The notes under the pieces were generated by a model. The model saw only the letters and a list, made by a program, of their open reading frames with translations. It did no database searches and was not told the DNA's origin. A DNA stretch of 7,567 nucleotides from Flavipsychrobacter stenotrophus (GTDB lineage: Bacteria > Bacteroidota > Bacteroidia > Chitinophagales > Chitinophagaceae), in the NCBI GenBank assembly GCA_947379685.1, contig CANCOG010000240.1:1-7567 (forward strand). The letters are read 5' to 3'. A program made the position numbers and the translations under genes. Shown here piece after piece: positions 5,001 to 7,567 of the stretch. Within the stretch, counting starts at the first letter, position 1; each line of letters starts with the position of its first letter.

Positions 5001-7567
5001 GCATCGCTGAGTGAAGTAGTTCCGCTGATACAAGCTGAGTCAACACCTGTGATTGAAGCAATAACAGGGAACAGATTAACGGTCATTGTATAGGTTGTGA
5101 ATGCCGAACCGCAGCTATTGCTCACAGTATATGTAATGTCGGCAGAACCACCGGCCACACCTGTAACAACGCCAGCAGCATCAACAGTTACGATCGATAC
5201 ATCACTGCTGGTCCAAACTCCACCCGCTGAAGCATCAGTAAGCGCTGTCGTAACACCGTTACAAACAGTAGTAGAACCAGAAATTGTACCGGCATTTGGC
5301 AACGGATCGATAGTAACGCTTGTGGTTACATCGGTAGAACCGCAGGTAGTGGTAACGTTATAAGTAATTGTTGCTGTTCCCGCAGTAACTCCTGTGATCA
5401 CACCGGCAGCATCAATGGTTACAATTGCAGTATTGCTGCTTGTCCATGTTCCACCAGTTGTAGCATCACTGAGTCCTGCAGAAATTGTAGGACAAACCGT
5501 TGTAATACCTGTGATAGGTAATACTACAGGTATTCCATTAACCGCAATTGGGAAGGTAACTGTAGTTGTACCACATGTATTTGTAACAGCATAAGTAATA
5601 GTCGCAGAGCCAAGGGCAACACCTGAAACAAGGCCTGCTGCATTAACTGTAGCAATAGTGTTATCGCTGCTGCTCCATGAGCCGCCGGCAGTAGCGTCGA
5701 TCAATGGAGTTGTTCCTGCAAGACAAACTATAGACGAACCAGTTATTGGCGCAACCACCGGAACATCGTTAACCGTAATTCCAAGGGTTGAACTTACTGT
5801 ACCACAACTATTGGTATAAGTATAAGAAATGTTAGCTGAACCAGTTGCGACACCGGTAACTACACCAGTAGCATCAACTGTAGCAATTGCCAAATTGCTG
5901 CTGCTCCATACACCACCCAGAACAACGTCGGCATAAGTGGTAGTAAAGCCAGCACATACAGGAGAAGTACCTGTAACCACACCAGAATTAGGAGCCGGGT
6001 TAACGGTATCGGCAGCATAAACTTCTGTAGTACCACAACTATTGCCTACAGAATATGTGATCGTAAAGTAGCCAGCTGCAACGCCAGTTACAAAACCAGC
6101 AAAATCCACAGTAGCTACAGTATTATCACTGCTGCTCCATGAGCCACCACCAGTAGCATCGGTAAGGCCGATAATGCTTGTTTCACACACTACGGTTGGA
6201 CCGGTAATTGGAGAAACAACAGGAATATCAATAATAGTGATGAATGTATTTACTGTGCTTGTTCCGCATAAGTTAGTAACGTCATAGTCAATAAATACGC
6301 CGCCTGTAGCTACTCCGTAAACATTACCTGAAGCATCAACTGTAGCAACAGTTGCATCGGTAGTGCTCCAAACACCACCGGTTGTAGCATCGGTTAACGC
6401 CAATGGAGTTCCCATACAAGTCAGAGTAGAACCGGAAATTGGCGCAATAACAGGAACATCATTTACAGTGAACAATATGCTCGCAGTAGCACTTCCACAA
6501 CTTGAGGTAACTGTATAGGTTATGTTAGTGGTGCCAACTCCTACAGGAGTCACAAGGCCAGCTGCATCAACATTTGCAACAGCTGCATTTGAACTAGACC
6601 AAGAGCCACCAGATGTTGCATCAGAAAGCGTAGTAGTACTACCAATACATACATCAGTTGCACCAGTGATTGCACCCGCGCTTGGCGCCAGATCTATGTT
6701 AACCGGAACCGATACAGATGAAGTTCCACATGTATTTGAAAGAGAATAAGAAAGTGTCGCAGAACCAACCGAAACACCGGTGAGCAAGCCTGTAGACGGA
6801 TCAACCGTGAAGACACCAGTATTGCTGCTACTCCATGTTCCGCCACTTGTTGCTTCTGTGAAAGTAACAGGTGTGCTTAAGCAGACGTCAGTCGGGCCAG
6901 AAATAGCACCCACTGTTGGTACATTATTAACTGTGATCGCCTGGGAATTAGACCCACTTGCACAGCTATTAGAAACTGAATAAACAATAAACGCTGCCCC
7001 CGTTCCCATTGCGGTAACATCACCGGTAGAAGGATCTACTGTTGCAACGGTAACGTCGCTTGAAGACCATGTTCCACCAGTAGTAGCGGTAGTATAGGTA
7101 GCAGTTAAGCCAACACAAAGCGGAGAAGTACCAGAAACAGTTGCCACTACCGGAGTTCCAAGAACGGACACAGTTGCAGTATCTGTTGCTGCACCACAGC
7201 TTGTGCTTGTAGTATATGAAATCAGTACGCTACCATTCGAAACACCGGTAACAACACCAAAGCCATCGATTGTTGCTATTGAATTGTCAGCAGAACTCCA
7301 GGTTCCACCTGAGGTAGCATCAGATACGAGAATAATAGAACCTACACACACTGGTGTAGCACCTACTATAGTACCTGGAGCAATTGCCGGGCTAACGGTA
7401 AGGTTAGCAACTGCAGGGGTACCACAAGTTGTGTAAGTAATATCTACAGTACCTGCAGCAACTCCTGTTACCAGACCGGTTGCATCTACAGTCGCAACAG
7501 TCACATCGCTGCTGGTCCAGGTTCCACCTGAAATGGCATCTGAAAGTGCAAGTGTAGTCCCTGCACA
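2048..7567 (-). CDS. Giant T9SS-secreted surface protein with tandem BIG2/Ig-like repeats (N-terminus beyond window)
   Basis: The last 1839 residues of a very large extracellular, adhesin-like protein. The frame is open to the right edge; translating past the internal GTG at 7504 continues the same repeat, so the true start and signal peptide lie outside the window. In order, the protein has 21 units of about 77 residues (the first cut by the edge), two Ig-like domains that share a YQWLLNG motif, and a type A T9SS sorting domain ending in KFVKTE and TAG. Each unit matches the bacterial Ig-like group 2 pattern: Cys near the start, DATxGGxW, SSxxxVATVDAAGVVTGVAAG, then a TYxVTNSCG strand and a TVNxxP linker. 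The sorting domain implies export through the signal-peptide pathway and then T9SS, with surface anchoring or release. Proteins of this kind are usually annotated as gliding or attachment adhesins; no catalytic domain is visible and the ligand is unknown. The array has no Lys or His and many Asp, so it should be very acidic. A terminator follows. Confidence 0.95.
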   Translation of the reverse strand, partial: CAGTTLALSDAISGGTWTSSDVTVATVDATGLVTGVAAGTVDITYTTCGTPAVANLTVSPAIAPGTIVGATPVCVGSIILVSDATSGGTWSSADNSIATIDGFGVVTGVSNGSVLISYTTSTSCGAATDTATVSVLGTPVVATVSGTSPLCVGLTATYTTATTGGTWSSSDVTVATVDPSTGDVTAMGTGAAFIVYSVSNSCASGSNSQAITVNNVPTVGAISGPTDVCLSTPVTFTEATSGGTWSSSNTGVFTVDPSTGLLTGVSVGSATLSYSLSNTCGTSSVSVPVNIDLAPSAGAITGATDVCIGSTTTLSDATSGGSWSSSNAAVANVDAAGLVTPVGVGTTNITYTVTSSCGSATASILFTVNDVPVIAPISGSTLTCMGTPLALTDATTGGVWSTTDATVATVDASGNVYGVATGGVFIDYDVTNLCGTSTVNTFITIIDIPVVSPITGPTVVCETSIIGLTDATGGGSWSSSDNTVATVDFAGFVTGVAAGYFTITYSVGNSCGTTEVYAADTVNPAPNSGVVTGTSPVCAGFTTTYADVVLGGVWSSSNLAIATVDATGVVTGVATGSANISYTYTNSCGTVSSTLGITVNDVPVVAPITGSSIVCLAGTTPLIDATAGGSWSSSDNTIATVNAAGLVSGVALGSATITYAVTNTCGTTTVTFPIAVNGIPVVLPITGITTVCPTISAGLSDATTGGTWTSSNTAIVTIDAAGVITGVTAGTATITYNVTTTCGSTDVTTSVTIDPLPNAGTISGSTTVCNGVTTALTDASAGGVWTSSDVSIVTVDAAGVVTGVAGGSADITYTVSNSCGSAFTTYTMTVNLFPVIASITGVDSACISGTTSLSDATPLGTWSSSNVGVATVDAAGVVTGVSAGSVLISYEVTNGCGATDSTFTVRVIGAPSVAAITGGTTPLCVGSTTTLADATPLGTWSSSDITMATVDAAGVVTGVGAGSVNITYNVTTTCGTTDVTLTMSIDLAPVPGTISGATSVCRGSSILLSETTAGGTWSSSDNTIAVVDAAGNVSGVARGTVTISYMVNTTCSTAYATYAFNVDDVPVLGTITGSNVVCEAATTALADTTAGGTWTSSTTTVATVDAAGVVYGTLAGTTTISYSVTNVCGTTDSTFAMTVNPLPVVTAIGGLTSLCAGTTIALTDATTGGVWTSSDVTLATVDAASGVVTGVALGSVTITYTITNSCGSINATYAITVNDVPVVASITGSTALCPGTTSTLSDATAGGVWSDGGTGVATVDAAGMITGVTTGTESISYTVTNGCGPRSIIVTATVTAYPVVTAISAGTTSFCAGSAVTLTDGTSGGTWTSSDVTVATVDAGGVVTGVAAGSVDITFTSTAACGSADTFITLTINDVPVVAAITGTSTFCAGATSTLGMTTPGGTWTSSDVSVATVDASGVVTGVAGGSATISYFVVNSCGTTTVTYTVTINPMPTIAGITGSSSICMGGTSTLSDATSGGSWSTSSTTFATIDASGNVTTVAAGTTDVTYTVSAAGCTGFVTTTFTVNPQPVLSPISGPFGVALGGTITLSDTATGGSWTSSNTSIATISSTGVVTGVAIGTVTITYAKTNAFGCSAQEYHIVAVAGSLSGSTLFPIGTSTYCHHTPVSLLVFTPDTSNHLSYQWLLNGVAIPGATDSTYSADTFGLFSCIISNAGGSMTLGPTTVLAPPNPIIGITGGNLLYTGSFVTYQWLLNGNIIPGATSSVQVEIGAGLYQVIVSDANLCTDTSAAFNDTVVISGVPTLSAADIHLYPNPVTSVIRIDAPYKVNVSILTADGKMIIKKNGVNAVDVSDLAGGMYMVMVYDENDVLLKIDKFVKTE
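2051..2290 (-). other. T9SS type A (Por) C-terminal sorting domain of the giant protein
   Basis: The last 80 residues show the family's hallmarks: IHLYPNPVTSVIRID at the start, a strand with VSILTADGKMI, then VSDLAGGMYMVMVYD and a basic final strand DKFVKTE. In known T9SS substrates this domain directs passage through the outer-membrane translocon and is usually cut off when the protein is anchored to A-LPS or released. Unlike the repeat array, it is rich in Lys, as expected for a separately evolved module. Confidence 0.95.
2291..2743 (-). other. Two Ig-like domains sharing a motif, between array and sorting domain
   Basis: Two domains differ from the upstream BIG2 units. The first (about 83 residues, 2495-2743) holds YCHHTPVSL, then SYQWLLNGVAIPGATDSTYSA and a Cys in FSCIISNAGG. 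The second (about 68 residues, 2291-2494) holds TYQWLLNGNIIPGATSSV, GLYQVIVSD and a lone Cys in NLCTD. The pattern YQWxLNGxxIxGAT...YxVxVxxxxxC is common in Bacteroidota surface proteins as an Ig/PKD-like stalk before a T9SS domain. The shared part is also similar at DNA level (2403-2445 and 2604-2646, about 34 of 43 bases the same), suggesting a duplication. Confidence 0.8.
2744..7567 (-). repeat. Tandem array of 21 BIG2-type Ig-like units, 76-78 codons each
   Basis: From the right edge leftward, the units lie at 7379-7567 (cut), 7151-7378, 6917-7150, 6683-6916, 6452-6682, 6221-6451, 5990-6220, 5759-5989, 5528-5758, 5297-5527, 5066-5296, 4835-5065, 4601-4834, 4370-4600, 4139-4369, 3905-4138, 3674-3904, 3440-3673, 3209-3439, 2978-3208 and 2744-2977. 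Most are exactly 77 codons (231 bases); length changes are whole codons and the frame is never lost. Each has one Trp in GGxW or LGTW, and units 1-20 each have exactly two Cys. Unit 21, next to the stalk, lacks the first Cys (GVALGG) and brings the first Lys and His. The best-conserved DNA covers VATVDAAGVVTGVAAG. Units are similar but not identical, so this is an old array with ongoing divergence. Confidence 0.93.

Noticed and set aside
2814..7436. Several plus-strand open frames of 66-88 codons opposite the giant gene
   Set aside because: They all encode versions of the same peptide (TPVTTPAASTVA), which is simply the antisense reading of the conserved VATVDAAGVVTGV stretch. They recur at the repeat period, so they are shadows of the array.
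7502..7504. GTG at 7504 as the start of the giant protein
   Set aside because: The frame stays open for 21 more codons to the edge, and these encode the expected first part of the same repeat unit (CAGTT...SDAISGGTW). The GTG is an internal Val, and no signal peptide follows it.
2744..7567. CRISPR array or satellite-like non-coding repeat
   Set aside because: The period of about 231 bases is a multiple of three, the frame is kept throughout, and the repeats translate to an Ig-like domain. There are no short identical repeats with unique spacers.
1..7567. A previously undescribed multi-gene system (defence, secretion or biosynthesis)
   Set aside because: Only two genes are present, both of known families, separated by a terminator and both cut by the window. 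Nothing supports a joint function.

Overview
The window looks like chromosomal DNA of a member of the Bacteroidota that has a type IX secretion system (T9SS), perhaps from the Chitinophagaceae/Sphingobacteriales side. Three things support this: a Por-type (type A) C-terminal sorting domain on a giant secreted protein, a TonB-dependent receptor with the Bacteroidota layout STN - carboxypeptidase-like beta domain - plug, and translation starts without a clear Shine-Dalgarno sequence. The genus assignment is inference.

Both genes are on the minus strand and both are cut by a window edge, so transcription runs from right to left. From 7567 down to 2048 lies the C-terminal 1839 residues of a giant repetitive surface protein; its true start is beyond the right edge. 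It consists of 21 tandem bacterial Ig-like (BIG2-type) units of about 77 residues, two further Ig-like domains that share a motif, and a T9SS sorting domain. A strong hairpin terminator follows its stop codon. An intergenic stretch of 390 bases (1658-2047) holds this terminator, a C/G-rich region with small inverted and direct repeats, and a 15-base palindrome next to the following gene. From 1657 down to 1 lies the N-terminal 552 residues of a TonB-dependent outer-membrane receptor, whose barrel continues beyond the left edge.

The terminator and long spacer suggest the two genes are separate transcription units. Both products belong at the outer membrane or cell surface (one a likely adhesin or surface filament, the other a nutrient-uptake or signal-transducing receptor), but nothing visible ties them to one pathway. 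I see no RNA genes, CRISPR array or intact mobile element. The most interesting material is the internal architecture of the repeat array: a three-unit higher-order period that changes to a two-unit period, a strict Cys pair per unit that breaks at the last unit, and the complete absence of Lys and His from about 1,530 residues.
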